Positions 1 through 10,053 of a DNA stretch of 61,051 nt are shown piece by piece; the first letter of the stretch is position 1; the number at the start of each line of letters is the position of its first letter. Location: contig QUFP01000025.1 of assembly GCA_003478935.1 (NCBI GenBank), forward strand, positions 1 to 61,051, in the 5' to 3' direction. The stretch is from Firmicutes bacterium AF25-13AC (GTDB lineage Bacteria > Bacillota > Clostridia > Lachnospirales > Lachnospiraceae). Position numbers and translations under genes: made by a program. The notes below the pieces were generated by a model, which did no database searches, was not told the origin of the DNA, and saw only the letters and a program-made list of their open reading frames with translations.

Positions 1-93
1 AATTCATAATGAGTAAAATAAAAACTGATTAGGTTCATTATGCTATTTTTGAAAATTTCTGCAAGATTCTTATATAAAAAACAAGATTAAATG

Positions 94-122
94 ATGCAAA
101 ATGCAAAAACACATGCTATTAT
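94..122 (+). promoter_or_regulatory. Putative promoter of the mannan operon
   Basis: An extended -10 element (TGC followed by TATTAT, 117-122) lies about 50 bases before the solute-binding protein gene. The -35 region near 94-99 is weak, which fits an activator-dependent or extended -10 promoter. Transcription would start near 129, just ahead of the palindrome at 136-154. Bases 1-93 are AT-rich and show no gene. Confidence 0.4.
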
Positions 123-135
123 AAGATCATAAAAA

Positions 136-154
136 TTAAGTTAAATTAACTTAA
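136..154. promoter_or_regulatory. Palindromic operator candidate before mannan operon
   Basis: Perfect inverted repeat TTAAGTTAA-A-TTAACTTAA (9-base arms around one A) between the likely transcription start and the ribosome-binding site (GGAGG, 162-166). Its position suits a repressor roadblock. It lacks the central CG usual in LacI/CcpA operators, so another regulator family is possible. AT-richness makes chance palindromes more likely. Confidence 0.45.
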
Positions 155-173
155 CAAAAACGGAGGTAAATTT

Positions 174-1556
174 ATGAGAGTAAGAAAAATGACTGCACTT
201 ATGTTAGCAGGAGCAATGACAGCATCTATGGGAACTTTTGCATTTGCAGATGAGGCAAAGGAGCTGCCAACAATCGATTCCATTAAGCTTGGTGAGGATT
301 ACACAGATCTGACTGCTTCAATCAAGGTTTTAACACACAGAACTGATATTGTAGACACCACTTTCCAGGATTATATCAAGAAGTTCAATGAGTCTTATCC
401 AAACATTACGATTGAGTACGAGGCTGTTACTGATTATGCAGAGGACATTAAGCTTCGTCTGACAACAGATGATTGGGGCGATATCTGTGGTATCCCAACA
501 AATCTTCAGAAGAATGAGCTGGAAGATGAATTCATCAGCTATGGTGATAAGAAAACTCTTGATGAGAATTATGTTCTGTTAAATAATTTCGCTTATAATG
601 GAAATGTTTATGGAATTCCTTCTACCGGTAATGCACAGGGTATCGTATATAATAAGAAGGTATTTGAGGAAGCAGGAGTTACAGAGCTTCCAAAGACACC
701 AACCGAATTTATTGAAGCACTGCAGAAGATTAAGGATAACACAGATGCAATTCCGCTGTACACTAACTTTGCAGCAGGCTGGACCATGGGTGCATGGGAT
801 GCTTATATCGGCGGATGTGCAACAGGTGATCCTGACTTTATGAATTACGGTATGGTACATGGTGAGAATCCATTCGCAGATAATGGTGATGAGACTGGTC
901 CGTTTGCAGTTTACAACATTTTATATCAGGCAGTTTCACAGGAGCTTGTTGAGGATGACCCGACAACAACAGACTGGGAAGGCTGCAAGGGTATGATCAA
1001 CAATGGCGAGATCGGCTGCATGGTTCTTGGTTCCTGGGCAGTTGTTCAGATGCAGGAGGCAGGCGATAATGCAGATGATATCGGATATATGCCATTCCCG
1101 ATCACAGTAGACGGCAAGCAGTATGCATCAGCAGGTCCTGACTATTGCTATGGTATCAATGTTCATTCTGATTATGACAATCAGTTAGCTTCCATGATCT
1201 ATGTAAAGTGGCTGACCGAAGAATCCAACTTCTCATATGATCAGGGCGGTATCCCGATCTGTGTAGGCAATGAGTATCCAGATGTACTTGCTGCATTTGA
1301 TGGCGTAGAGCTTGTAGTAGATAATCCGGCACCAGAAGGTGAGGAAGATCTGTTTGGTGAGATCAATACTGAATCTGAAATTTCCCTGAATGCTGATAAT
1401 ACACATGTACAGGATGTTCTTGAGCATGCGCTTAATGGTGACAAGACTATGGAAGAGATCGCAGATGAGTGGAATCAGGCTTGGACAGATGCTCAGGAAG
1501 AGTATGATATTACTCCTGCACCATATGTATACGGATCTGGCGTAGCTGCTGAGTAA
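174..1556 (+). CDS. ABC transporter solute-binding protein, mannooligosaccharide type
   Basis: Extracellular solute-binding protein of the carbohydrate-uptake ABC family (SBP family 1 style, 460 residues). It should capture beta-mannooligosaccharides and deliver them to the two permeases encoded next. The first ~25 residues form a signal peptide (basic start, hydrophobic core, cleavage after an AFA motif). No cysteine lipobox is visible, which is unusual for a Gram-positive binding protein, as most are lipoproteins. The mature part has the expected size and Gly/Asp/Trp-rich periplasmic-binding texture. A GGAGG site precedes the ATG. The substrate is inferred from the neighbouring GH130, epimerase and esterase genes. 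No ATPase gene is present in the operon, so a shared MsmK-type ATPase elsewhere is likely. Confidence 0.85.
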   Translation: MRVRKMTALMLAGAMTASMGTFAFADEAKELPTIDSIKLGEDYTDLTASIKVLTHRTDIVDTTFQDYIKKFNESYPNITIEYEAVTDYAEDIKLRLTTDDWGDICGIPTNLQKNELEDEFISYGDKKTLDENYVLLNNFAYNGNVYGIPSTGNAQGIVYNKKVFEEAGVTELPKTPTEFIEALQKIKDNTDAIPLYTNFAAGWTMGAWDAYIGGCATGDPDFMNYGMVHGENPFADNGDETGPFAVYNILYQAVSQELVEDDPTTTDWEGCKGMINNGEIGCMVLGSWAVVQMQEAGDNADDIGYMPFPITVDGKQYASAGPDYCYGINVHSDYDNQLASMIYVKWLTEESNFSYDQGGIPICVGNEYPDVLAAFDGVELVVDNPAPEGEEDLFGEINTESEISLNADNTHVQDVLEHALNGDKTMEEIADEWNQAWTDAQEEYDITPAPYVYGSGVAAE

Positions 1557-1610
1557 TAAAGTTAGTTTTAGAAAGAAAAAGTAAAAAATAGGGTGCAAAC
1601 CTTACACAAA

Positions 1611-1638
1611 CGGCACATCTGAGTTTTCAGGTGTGCCG
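1611..1638 (+). other. Intercistronic stem-loop after binding-protein gene
   Basis: A 12-bp stem (left 1611-1622, right 1627-1638, one G-U pair) with loop GTTT and no U-run lies between the binding-protein gene and the first permease. Such hairpins (as at malE-malF) protect the upstream message from 3' decay, giving more binding protein than permease. The function is inferred from position. Confidence 0.6.
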
Positions 1639-1679
1639 CGTATGATAAAAGGGTGCGTTTTTAAGAAGGAGGAAATGCA

Positions 1680-2669
1680 ATGGCTGCTTCCGCTACAAAT
1701 ATGAAAACAAAGAAAACATTTGGGCAGTGGTTTAAAAGCAGAAAGGTTCAGCAATGGCTGGTAATTGTATCATTTATGATTGTGCCTGTGCTGTTACTTC
1801 TTGTTTTTTCATATGTTCCGTTTGCCAAAATGTTTGAATTTAGTTTATATAAGATGAAATCTTACGACAGCAAAAACAATACATATGTGGGATTTAAAAA
1901 TTATATTGATGTATTTACAAGAGATGATTGTTTTAACTCATTAAAGCTAGCTGGATATTATATCGTGGCATCATTTATTCAGCTGGCAATGGCATTGTAT
2001 TTTGCAACAATTCTGTGCTTCAAGGTAAGAGGAAGCTCTTTATTTAAGGGACTTATCTTCTTCCCATATCTGATTAGTGGTATCGCAATTGGATTTATTT
2101 TCAAATTTTTCTACACAAGAGGCTTCGTACTCGATACTGTTTTGTCATGTATAGGATTAAATCCAGAGAATCTTCCATACTGGTTAAAAGATACAAGAAT
2201 CAACAATGCGTCCCTTGCGGCAACATCTGTATGGCGTTACATGGGACAAAATATGGTACTTTTTCTTGGTGCAATGATGTCTGTTGATCCATGTCTTTAT
2301 GAGGCAGCTTCAATTGATGGTGCAAATGCATGGCCTAAATTCCGCTATATCATGCTTCCAAGTATTAAGTCTGTTATCGTATTAAATATGATTCTTTCTA
2401 TTTCAGGTTCATTAAGTGCATTCGAGCCGCCATACGTTATCACAGGCGGTACCTTTGGAACAGCAACATATTTCGTTATGATGAACAGCTTAGCACATGA
2501 GAAGGGCAAGATTGGTCTGGCAGCAGCTATGGCAGTTGTATTGATGGGTCTGATCTTTATTGTAACGATCTTCCAGCAGGTAGTAATGAAGCTGATTGAT
2601 GAAGATGCGAGAGAAGAGAGAAGAAATCGTAAAATACAAAAACAGATTAGAAAACAGGGTATCAAATAA
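1680..2669 (+). CDS. ABC transporter permease 1, sugar (MalF-like)
   Basis: Integral-membrane permease of a carbohydrate ABC importer, 329 residues. After a basic cytoplasmic N-terminus come about six hydrophobic segments starting near residue 28. The cytoplasmic EAA loop is clear (YEAASIDGANAW followed by IMLP), the docking site for the ATPase. The C-terminal tail is very basic and charged. A GGAGG site lies 5-6 bases before the ATG. It pairs with the permease that begins 12 bases downstream and with the binding protein upstream. The family is firm; the mannooligosaccharide substrate is inferred from the operon. Confidence 0.9.
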   Translation: MAASATNMKTKKTFGQWFKSRKVQQWLVIVSFMIVPVLLLLVFSYVPFAKMFEFSLYKMKSYDSKNNTYVGFKNYIDVFTRDDCFNSLKLAGYYIVASFIQLAMALYFATILCFKVRGSSLFKGLIFFPYLISGIAIGFIFKFFYTRGFVLDTVLSCIGLNPENLPYWLKDTRINNASLAATSVWRYMGQNMVLFLGAMMSVDPCLYEAASIDGANAWPKFRYIMLPSIKSVIVLNMILSISGSLSAFEPPYVITGGTFGTATYFVMMNSLAHEKGKIGLAAAMAVVLMGLIFIVTIFQQVVMKLIDEDAREERRNRKIQKQIRKQGIK

Positions 2670-2681
2670 GGAGGAATTGAC

Positions 2682-3527
2682 ATGACTGCAAAAAATCGTA
2701 TTGCGAAATATCTGTGGACGTTTATTAAATATTTTTCGCTGATTCTGGCAGGCTTTATTGCCGTGCTGCCGGTTGCCAGCTGTGTGATCACCGCCTTTAA
2801 GACACCGGAGGAATATGCGTCAACTAATGTTATGACGCTCCCTGGAAAATTTTATTTTAAAAACTTTACAGAAGCATTTCAAAAGGCAAACATGGGAGTG
2901 GCATTCCTAAACAGCTTGATCATTCTTGTTGTTGTATTGTTCTTCTCAATCATGTTTGGTGCCATGCTTGCCTACATCTTAAATCGTTTCACCTTCCCAG
3001 GCAGAGGCATAATTAAAAATCTGTTCTTATTTGCCAGCCTTCTTCCTGGTATTGCAATGCAGGTTACTGTTTACAAGATCATGTACAACATGCATTTGAT
3101 CAACTCCATCCCTGGTTATATCATTCTTCTTTGCGGAACTGATATTATTTCCGTAACGATCTTTATCCAGTTCTTTGAGAATCTTCCAAATTCACTGGAT
3201 GAATCAGCTATCATGGATGGATGTACATATTTTGGTGTATTTTTTAAGATCTTACTTCCGCTGTTAAAGCCGGCAATTGTCACCGTTATGATCTTAAAGG
3301 GTGTTGGTACTTATAATGAGTATTACATGGCAAACTTATATCTGCAGGACAAGTCACGTCTTGTAACAGTTGCAACTTCACTTTACAAGTTTACAGGTCC
3401 TCTTGGAAATCAGTATAACTACATCTGCGCAGGTGTTATCATCACACTTCTTCCGGCATTGATTATCTTTATTCTTTGTCAGAAGCAGATTTACGGCGGA
3501 CTTGCTGCAGGTTCAGTAAAGGGTTAA
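2682..3527 (+). CDS. ABC transporter permease 2, sugar (MalG-like)
   Basis: Second membrane subunit of the importer, 281 residues with about six transmembrane segments. The EAA-type loop appears as DESAIMDGCTYFG followed by ILLP. The C-terminus ends in GGLAAGSVKG, the typical MalG/LacG-family tail. The start follows a good GGAGG site, and the gene lies 12 bases after permease 1, so the two are co-translated. It should form a heterodimer with permease 1 for uptake of mannan-derived oligosaccharides. Confidence 0.9.
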   Translation: MTAKNRIAKYLWTFIKYFSLILAGFIAVLPVASCVITAFKTPEEYASTNVMTLPGKFYFKNFTEAFQKANMGVAFLNSLIILVVVLFFSIMFGAMLAYILNRFTFPGRGIIKNLFLFASLLPGIAMQVTVYKIMYNMHLINSIPGYIILLCGTDIISVTIFIQFFENLPNSLDESAIMDGCTYFGVFFKILLPLLKPAIVTVMILKGVGTYNEYYMANLYLQDKSRLVTVATSLYKFTGPLGNQYNYICAGVIITLLPALIIFILCQKQIYGGLAAGSVKG

Positions 3528-3611
3528 TGGCAGCAGTTTTACCTAAAAGCTGTAACGAAAAACAAATATATAAGGTGCGCGGCTTTGTACGTGTGCAGAA
3601 ATGAGGGAAAT

Positions 3612-4634
3612 ATGAGCAAAGTTAAAATGATTAGTCCAGAAGTAAAGAACGTACCATGGCAGGAGAAGCCAGAAGGGTTAAAAGGGGCTCCGATCTGGAG
3701 ATATAGTGAAAATCCGATCATTGGAAGAAATCCAATCGAGGGCGTTGCAAGAATATTCAACAGTGCAGTAATGCCATTTGAGGATGGATTTATAGGTGTA
3801 TTCCGTGGCGAACAGACAAACGGTATCCCATATATTTATTTAGGCAGAAGCAAGGATGCAATTCACTGGGAGTTTGATTCAAATAAAATCCCATTTGTAG
3901 ATGAGGATGGAAATCCGTTTATGCCGATCTATGCATACGATCCTCGTCTTGTAAAGGTTGAGGATACATATTATATCATTTGGTGTCAGGACTTCTACGG
4001 TGCATCTATTGGAATGGCAAAGACAACTGATTTTAAGACATTTGTTCGTCTGGAAAATCCATTTATTCCATTTAATCGTAACGCTGTGCTCTTCCCGAGA
4101 AAGATTAATGGAAACTTCATTATGCTCTCAAGACCAAGTGACAGCGGACATACACCATTCGGTGATATCTTCCTTTCAGAGAGTCCGGATATGGTTTACT
4201 GGGGCAAGCATCGTCATGTTATGGGACGCAGCAGTGAATGGTGGGAAAGTGTAAAGATTGGCGGAGGAGCAGCTCCGATTGAAACATCTGAAGGATGGCT
4301 GTTATTCTATCATGGTGTTTCTGGTACATGTAATGGCTATGTGTACAGCATCGGTGGAGCAATCCTTGATATTGACAATCCGTCTATCGTAAAGTATCGC
4401 TGTGAGAACTTCCTTTTGACACCAGAAGAGTGGTATGAGGAGAGAGGCTTTGTTCCGAATGTAACATTCCCATGTGCAACGATCCATGACAGTGTTTCTG
4501 GTAAGATTGCTGTTTACTATGGATGTGCAGACAGCTATGTAGGACTTGCCTTCACAACAGTTGATGAGATTGTAGATTATATTAAGACACACAGTCATGT
4601 AACAGAGTCTGACACTGAGATCGGAAGAAGATAA
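3612..4634 (+). CDS. GH130_2-type beta-1,4-mannooligosaccharide phosphorylase
   Basis: Cytoplasmic glycoside phosphorylase (340 residues) that should release alpha-mannose-1-phosphate from the non-reducing end of beta-1,4-mannooligosaccharides with inorganic phosphate. The five-bladed propeller texture of GH130 is seen: SENPIIGRNPIEG near the start, FRGEQ, and YDPRLVK with the likely catalytic Asp110. The length (~340) matches subfamily 2 rather than the longer GH130_1. I chose the ATG at 3612, which has a GAGG site 5-6 bases upstream, over the in-frame TTG at 3585. It sits between the permeases and the epimerase, and the partner GH130_1 is two genes on. The subfamily assignment is by length and motif only. 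Confidence 0.85.
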   Translation: MSKVKMISPEVKNVPWQEKPEGLKGAPIWRYSENPIIGRNPIEGVARIFNSAVMPFEDGFIGVFRGEQTNGIPYIYLGRSKDAIHWEFDSNKIPFVDEDGNPFMPIYAYDPRLVKVEDTYYIIWCQDFYGASIGMAKTTDFKTFVRLENPFIPFNRNAVLFPRKINGNFIMLSRPSDSGHTPFGDIFLSESPDMVYWGKHRHVMGRSSEWWESVKIGGGAAPIETSEGWLLFYHGVSGTCNGYVYSIGGAILDIDNPSIVKYRCENFLLTPEEWYEERGFVPNVTFPCATIHDSVSGKIAVYYGCADSYVGLAFTTVDEIVDYIKTHSHVTESDTEIGRR

Positions 4635-4658
4635 AAGGCAAACAGGAGGCAGCGTGTC

Positions 4659-5837
4659 ATGCAGGAAATAAATAAAATGAAACAGCAGATACAGGATCAT
4701 CTCGATAAAGTCATCCTGCCGTTTTGGGAAAGTTTGAAAGATGATGAGTACGGCGGATTTTATGGCTACATGGATATAGATCTGAACGTGGACAAAAAGG
4801 CTGTCAAGGGATGCATTTTAAATAACCGTATTCTTTGGTTTTTTGCAAATGCGTATTTGAACCAAAAGCGTCCAGAGCTTCTTTCTTATGCAAAGCATGC
4901 CTATGAATTTTTAAAGGTGGCATGTCTTGATAAGACATACGGCGGTGTTTATTGGTCTGTTACATTTGATGGAAAGCCTGAGGAAGATATGAAGCATACA
5001 TATAATCAGGCATTTGCGATTTATGCACTTTCTTCCTATTATGATGCATCAGGTGATAAAGAGGCGCTCGATATTGCATTTAGCATTTATGATGTGATTG
5101 AGGCACACTGCAAGGATGATAAGGGATATTTAGAAGCGTTTGACCGCAATTTCCAGCCAGTAAGCAATGAAAAGCTCTCAGAAAACGGCGTCATGGCAGA
5201 GAAAACAATGAATACGCTGCTTCATGTATTTGAAGGTTATACGGAGCTGTATCGTGTGACAAAGGATAAGAGGGTAGGAGAAAATCTTCGCTGGATGTTA
5301 GACATTTTTGCGAAAAAGGTATATAATCCAGATAAGAAGCGTCAGGAAGTGTTCTTTGACAAGGACTGGAATACACTGATTGATCTGTATTCATATGGTC
5401 ATGATATAGAGACATCATGGCTTATTGACAGAGGACTGGAGATTTTGAATGATCCGGCTGTGACAGAAAAGCTCTCCCCGATTACAGATACACTAGCAGA
5501 GCAGATTTACAAAATTGCTTATAAAGATCATTCTGTAATCAACGAATGTGAGAGAGGTGTAGATAACACAACGCGTGTATGGTGGGTTCAGGCAGAATCT
5601 GTTCTTGGTTTTATGAATTATTATCAGAAGCATCCAGAAAAGACAGAGTACTTTAAGGCTGTACAGGATATCTGGGAATATATTCAAACGTACATGGTTG
5701 ATAAGCGCCCTGGTTCTGAGTGGTTCTGGGATCTTGATGAAAATAAGCAACCGTCAGATAAAAAGCCAATTGTAGAGCCATGGAAATGCCCATATCACAA
5801 TGGACGTATGTGTTTTGAAATGATTAATAGGCTTTAA
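4659..5837 (+). CDS. Cellobiose/mannobiose 2-epimerase (AGE family)
   Basis: N-acylglucosamine 2-epimerase superfamily enzyme, 392 residues, an (alpha/alpha)6 barrel. In this setting it should convert beta-1,4-mannobiose to mannosyl-glucose, the substrate of the GH130_1 enzyme encoded next. Hallmarks include GGFYGYMD near residue 30, [22 protein letters not shown], and conserved His/Glu segments such as [11 protein letters not shown] and WWVQAE. The ATG follows a GGAGG site. The gene lies 24 bases after the first GH130 gene and 32 before the second, a classical mannobiose-epimerase/phosphorylase cassette. Action on cellobiose is the main alternative. Confidence 0.88.
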   Translation: MQEINKMKQQIQDHLDKVILPFWESLKDDEYGGFYGYMDIDLNVDKKAVKGCILNNRILWFFANAYLNQKRPELLSYAKHAYEFLKVACLDKTYGGVYWSVTFDGKPEEDMKHTYNQAFAIYALSSYYDASGDKEALDIAFSIYDVIEAHCKDDKGYLEAFDRNFQPVSNEKLSENGVMAEKTMNTLLHVFEGYTELYRVTKDKRVGENLRWMLDIFAKKVYNPDKKRQEVFFDKDWNTLIDLYSYGHDIETSWLIDRGLEILNDPAVTEKLSPITDTLAEQIYKIAYKDHSVINECERGVDNTTRVWWVQAESVLGFMNYYQKHPEKTEYFKAVQDIWEYIQTYMVDKRPGSEWFWDLDENKQPSDKKPIVEPWKCPYHNGRMCFEMINRL

Positions 5838-5869
5838 TAGCAGTGAAGAAGACAGGAGGAGATAATACA

Positions 5870-7054
5870 ATGAAGCTTCATGAACAGTATTATGTGGAAA
5901 AAGCAAAAGTAGAGAAGCTGATTGCAAAGAAGAATCAGAAGTCAGATTTTTATAATGGTATTTATGATCGTTACACTGATCCAGTTTTGACAAGAGAGCA
6001 TATCCCGGTTGAGTGGAGATATGATGTAAACCCAGAGACAAATCCATATTTCATGGAGCGTCTTGGCGTGAATGCCGTGTTTAACTCTGGTGCTATTGAG
6101 TTAAACGGAAAATATTATTTGATTGCCCGTGTTGAGGGAAATGACAGAAAATCCTTCTTTGGCATCGCAGAGAGTGATTCACCGGTAGACGGTTTTCGTT
6201 TTTGGGATTATCCAGTGCTGCTTGATGATATCTGTCCGGAAGAGACAAATGTTTATGATATGCGTCTGACAAAGCATGCAGACGGCTGGATCTATGGTGT
6301 ATTTTGTTCTGAGAGTAAAGATACAAAATCAAGTGATCTTTCAGCAGCAGTTGCAGCAGCAGGAATCGTGCGCACAAAGGATTTAAAGCATTGGGAGCGT
6401 CTGGACAATTTAAAGACACTTCATTCTCCTCAGCAGAGAAATGTTGTGCTTCATCCAGAGTTTATTCATGGCAAGTATGCATTCTATACCCGTCCAATGG
6501 ATGATTTTATTGATACTGGAAGTGGCGGCGGAATCGGATTTGGTCTTTGCGAGGACATTGAGCACGCTGTTATTGACGAGGAGATTATCACTAGCAAGAG
6601 AAAGTATCACACAATCACTGAGGCAAAGAATGGTGCAGGTGCTGTTCCGATCAAGACAGACCGCGGATGGATTCATATCGCACATGGTGTAAGAAATACA
6701 GCAGCAGGTCTTCGTTACGTTATTTACGCATTTGCAACTGCACTTGACGATCCATCTAAGGTAATCGCAGAGCCATCAGGCATGTTAATCGGACCAAGAG
6801 ATTGGGAGAGAGTCGGCGATGTATCAAACGTTGTATTCACAAACGGTGCTATTGAGAAAGATGGAAATGTGTATATTTATTATGCAGCAAGTGATACAAG
6901 ACTTCATGTGGCATCTACAACAATAGATAAACTTATAGATTATGTATTCTCAACTCCATCCGATCCAGGCAGAAGTGTTCTTTGCGTACAGCAGCGATGT
7001 GATTTGATCAGAAAAAACTTAGAATATATCAATAAGTGTAAAGAAGAAGAGTAA
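5870..7054 (+). CDS. GH130_1-type 4-O-beta-mannosyl-glucose phosphorylase
   Basis: Glycoside phosphorylase of 394 residues converting Man-beta-1,4-Glc plus phosphate to mannose-1-phosphate and glucose. It has the long N-terminal helical extension typical of GH130_1, then [19 protein letters not shown] and the catalytic-loop motif [10 protein letters not shown] with Asp130. The ATG at 5870 has an AGGAGG site ten bases upstream and is preferred to the in-frame GTG at 5843. It acts directly after the epimerase. Together with the GH130_2 enzyme it completes intracellular phosphorolysis of mannan or glucomannan fragments. Confidence 0.88.
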   Translation: MKLHEQYYVEKAKVEKLIAKKNQKSDFYNGIYDRYTDPVLTREHIPVEWRYDVNPETNPYFMERLGVNAVFNSGAIELNGKYYLIARVEGNDRKSFFGIAESDSPVDGFRFWDYPVLLDDICPEETNVYDMRLTKHADGWIYGVFCSESKDTKSSDLSAAVAAAGIVRTKDLKHWERLDNLKTLHSPQQRNVVLHPEFIHGKYAFYTRPMDDFIDTGSGGGIGFGLCEDIEHAVIDEEIITSKRKYHTITEAKNGAGAVPIKTDRGWIHIAHGVRNTAAGLRYVIYAFATALDDPSKVIAEPSGMLIGPRDWERVGDVSNVVFTNGAIEKDGNVYIYYAASDTRLHVASTTIDKLIDYVFSTPSDPGRSVLCVQQRCDLIRKNLEYINKCKEEE

Positions 7055-7073
7055 AAAAGGAAAAAATTAGGAT

Positions 7074-8168
7074 ATGGACAATATGACACGATTAAAAAAT
7101 CTGATGAAGCGAGCTGCAAACGGTGAATCTCTTGTAATCGGGTTTTTAGGTGGTTCTATCACGCAGGGAAGTTTATCGTCAACACCAAAGACTTGCTATG
7201 CGTATTTAGTCTATGAGTGGTGGAAAAAATCATTTCCAAACGCGTCATTTTCCTTTGTAAATGGTGGAATTGGTGGTACAACTTCTCATTACGGCGGTGC
7301 GCGTGCATGGAAGGATGTACTATGCTATCGTCCTGATATTGTGACGGTTGACTTTTCTGTTAATGATGATGCAAATGAATTTTTTGAGGAGACTTATGAG
7401 GGAACGCTTCGTCGTCTGCTTGCGGCACCGTCTGATCCTGCAGTAGTTGTGTTAAACAATGTGTTCTACGATACAGGAAAGAATGCTCAGGATTATCATA
7501 ACCGCATTGCAGATCACTATGGTATCTCGCATGTCAGTATTAAGGACACTGTTTATTCTGATGTGGAAAGCGGTAAGATCGTGCGTGCTGATATCACGCC
7601 TGATAATTTGCATCCAAACGATAAGGGACACCGCCTCGTTGCAGATGAAATCTGCAAGCTTCTTGATTCCATAAAGGCAGAGGTGGAAGAAGAAACGATT
7701 GCGGGCAAAAGCACGAAGACAGAGGCATCAGCATTGCTTCCAGCAGCACTCACAGAAAATGCTTACGAGCATAGCCGCTTGATTCAGATTCAGGATAACG
7801 AAGCTATTCTGGATGGCTTTTTGGTTGATCCAATTGAGAAAAAAGGAATGCTTGATATTTTTAAAAATGGATGGACAGCAGCGCATACAAATGATAAAAT
7901 TAGTTTTGAGATCGAATGCAGCTGTCTGGCTGTTCAGTACCGTAAATCGGTACAGCAGCCGGTACCAAAGGCCAAGGCAGTAATTGACGGCGATGAGGCA
8001 CATGCGGTGATTTTGGATGGAAATTTCACAGAGGACTGGGGTGACTGCCTTTATTTAGAACCACTTCTGCATCATGCAGAAAAGAAGGTTCATAGGATTG
8101 AGATTACAATAACAGACGCAAAGGATATCGTGCGGCCGTTCTATCTGGTATCGCTGATTGTTTCATGA
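7074..8168 (+). CDS. CE17-like SGNH acetylesterase for acetylated mannan
   Basis: SGNH/GDSL hydrolase of 364 residues. The nucleophile Ser28 lies in FLGGSITQG. The oxyanion block is GGIGGTTSHYG, then VNDD, and the Asp177/His180 dyad lies in DNLHPNDKGH. A second beta-rich domain (from about residue 240) follows, as in the two-domain CE17 enzymes with a C-terminal CBM35-like module. Known Roseburia CE17 removes 2-O-acetyl groups from mannooligosaccharides, complementing CE2. There is no signal peptide, so it acts inside the cell after uptake. A weak AAAGG site precedes the ATG. The CE17 assignment rests on operon context and motif layout; a generic SGNH esterase is the fallback. Confidence 0.75.
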   Translation: MDNMTRLKNLMKRAANGESLVIGFLGGSITQGSLSSTPKTCYAYLVYEWWKKSFPNASFSFVNGGIGGTTSHYGGARAWKDVLCYRPDIVTVDFSVNDDANEFFEETYEGTLRRLLAAPSDPAVVVLNNVFYDTGKNAQDYHNRIADHYGISHVSIKDTVYSDVESGKIVRADITPDNLHPNDKGHRLVADEICKLLDSIKAEVEEETIAGKSTKTEASALLPAALTENAYEHSRLIQIQDNEAILDGFLVDPIEKKGMLDIFKNGWTAAHTNDKISFEIECSCLAVQYRKSVQQPVPKAKAVIDGDEAHAVILDGNFTEDWGDCLYLEPLLHHAEKKVHRIEITITDAKDIVRPFYLVSLIVS

Positions 8169-8247
8169 ACGACATGTAAACTTGTGACGAAGACTGTGCT
8201 GAGCCACAGCGCATTCGAGAAGTTAATTTAGAAAGGACAAGAAAAAC

Positions 8248-9971
8248 ATGGACGAGAATGTTAAGAAAAATTATGAGTACTGGTGTACATCCCCAATCTT
8301 TGATGATGCCACAAAGTCAGAGTTAAAGTCACTTGAGGGCAATGAGGATGAGATCTTTGATCGTTTTTATAGAGAGCTGGAGTTTGGTACAGGTGGTCTG
8401 CGCGGTGTAATCGGTGCAGGTACAAATCGTATGAACTTCTACACTGTAGGAAAGGCTACACAGGGTCTTGCAAACTTTATCAACAAGCAGGGTGCTGCAG
8501 CAAAGGGCGTTGCAATTGCATTTGATTCTCGCCGTATGTCTCCTGAGTTTGCGGATACCGCTGCATGCGTATTAGCTGCAAATGGAATTAAGGCATATAT
8601 TTTTGATAGTCTGCGTCCAACACCAGAGCTGTCCTTTGCACTTCGTACACTTGGATGCACAGCAGGTATCGTTGTAACAGCCAGCCACAATCCACCGGAA
8701 TATAATGGATACAAGGTATACTGGGAGGATGGCGCACAGATCACAGCTCCTAAGGATGCACAGATCATTGGCGAAGTAAATGCAATTAAGGATTATGCAG
8801 AGATCAAGAAGATGACTACAGAGGAAGCAAAGGCTGCAGGACTCTATGAGGTAATCGGAAAAGAGATCGATGACAAGTACATGGAAGCATTAAAGAAGCT
8901 TGTTCTTCATCCAGAGGCAATCAAGCAGATGGCATCTTCCTTAAAGATCGTTTATACTCCACTTCATGGAACTGGAAATGTGCCGGTACGCCGCGTATTA
9001 AAGGAGCTTGGCTTTGAGCAGGTAACTGTTGTTCCAGAGCAGGAGCTTCCAGATGGCAATTTCCCAACAGTATCCTATCCAAACCCAGAGGATAAGAAGG
9101 CATTTGCTTTGGCACTTGATTTGGCAAAGAAGATTGACGCTGACCTTGTTCTGGCAACTGACCCAGATGCAGACCGCCTCGGTGTCTATGCAAAGGATAC
9201 TAAGACCGGCGAATACAAGGTATTTACCGGAAATATGTCTGGTATGTTAATCTGTGAGTATGAGATGTCTCAGAAGAAGGCACTTGGCATTCTGCCAGAA
9301 AACGGTGCACTTGTTACCACAATCGTATCTTCCAACATGGCTCAGGCTGTTGCAAAGGAATACGGAATGAAGTTTATCGAGTGCCTGACCGGATTTAAGT
9401 ATATCGGTGAGCAGATCAAGTTCTTTGAGCAGAGCGGAAGCAACGAGTATGTATTTGGTTTCGAGGAGAGCTATGGTTGCCTTGTTGGAACACATGCAAG
9501 AGATAAGGATGCTGTTGTTGCAGTTATGGCACTTTGCGAGGCTGCTGCTTACTACAAGACTCAGGGCATCACACTTTGGGATCAGATGTTAAACATCTAC
9601 AACAAGTATGGTTACTACAAGGAAGATCTGTTCACCATGACCTCAAGGGTGCAGATGGCGCAAAGAAGATGCAGGATATGATGGATGCATACCGTAAGAA
9701 CACACCAAAACAGGTTGGTGCATATAAGGTACTGCGTCTGCGTGATTACAAGAACGATGTCATCACCGATCTTGCAACTGGCGAGACGATACCGACTGGC
9801 CTTCCAAAGTCCAATGTACTTTATTTCGAGCTTGAGAATGATGCGTGGTTCTGTGTTCGTCCGTCTGGAACAGAGCCAAAGATTAAGTTCTATGCAGGTA
9901 TTAAGGGTAATAGTCTTGATGATTCTGCAAAGAAGCTTGATGAGCTGATGGAAGCAATTAAAAATGCATAA
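8248..9971 (+). CDS. Phosphoglucomutase/phosphomannomutase, frameshifted
   Basis: Alpha-D-phosphohexomutase, about 574 residues once the frame is repaired. In the operon it would turn mannose-1-phosphate or glucose-1-phosphate from the phosphorylases into the 6-phosphate. Motifs are complete: phospho-serine loop TASHNPPEYNGYK, metal loop ATDPDADR, sugar loop GFEESYG, and phosphate loop RPSGTEPKIKFY. The frame breaks near 9641. The first frame stops at 9681, while the matching C-terminal sequence continues in another frame to 9971. One lost C (ACCCTC read as ACCTC) restores TMTLKGADGAKK. The remainder is intact, so sequencing error is as likely as a real mutation. Confidence 0.88.
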
Positions 9972-9997
9972 TTAAACCGTGTAAAAAAACAAGATTG

Positions 9998-10029
9998 CTG
10001 CAGACTGGCTTTAGGTTGCTAGTCTGCAG
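9998..10029 (+). other. Intercistronic stem-loop in mannan operon
   Basis: A 12-bp stem (CTGCAGACTGGC against GCTAGTCTGCAG with one G-U pair) and an 8-base loop, between the mutase and CE2 genes. There is no U-run, so RNA processing or stabilisation is more likely than termination. Confidence 0.5.
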
Positions 10030-10053
10030 TGTGTGATGTGAGGAAAATAAAAT

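Noticed and set aside
1233..1598. 121-codon minus-strand frame opposite the binding-protein gene
   Set aside because: Antisense to a clear gene, low-complexity hydrophobic translation, no RBS; a shadow frame.
8169..8247. CTGTG/CACAG stem between CE17 and mutase genes
   Set aside because: Only five base pairs; too weak to call.
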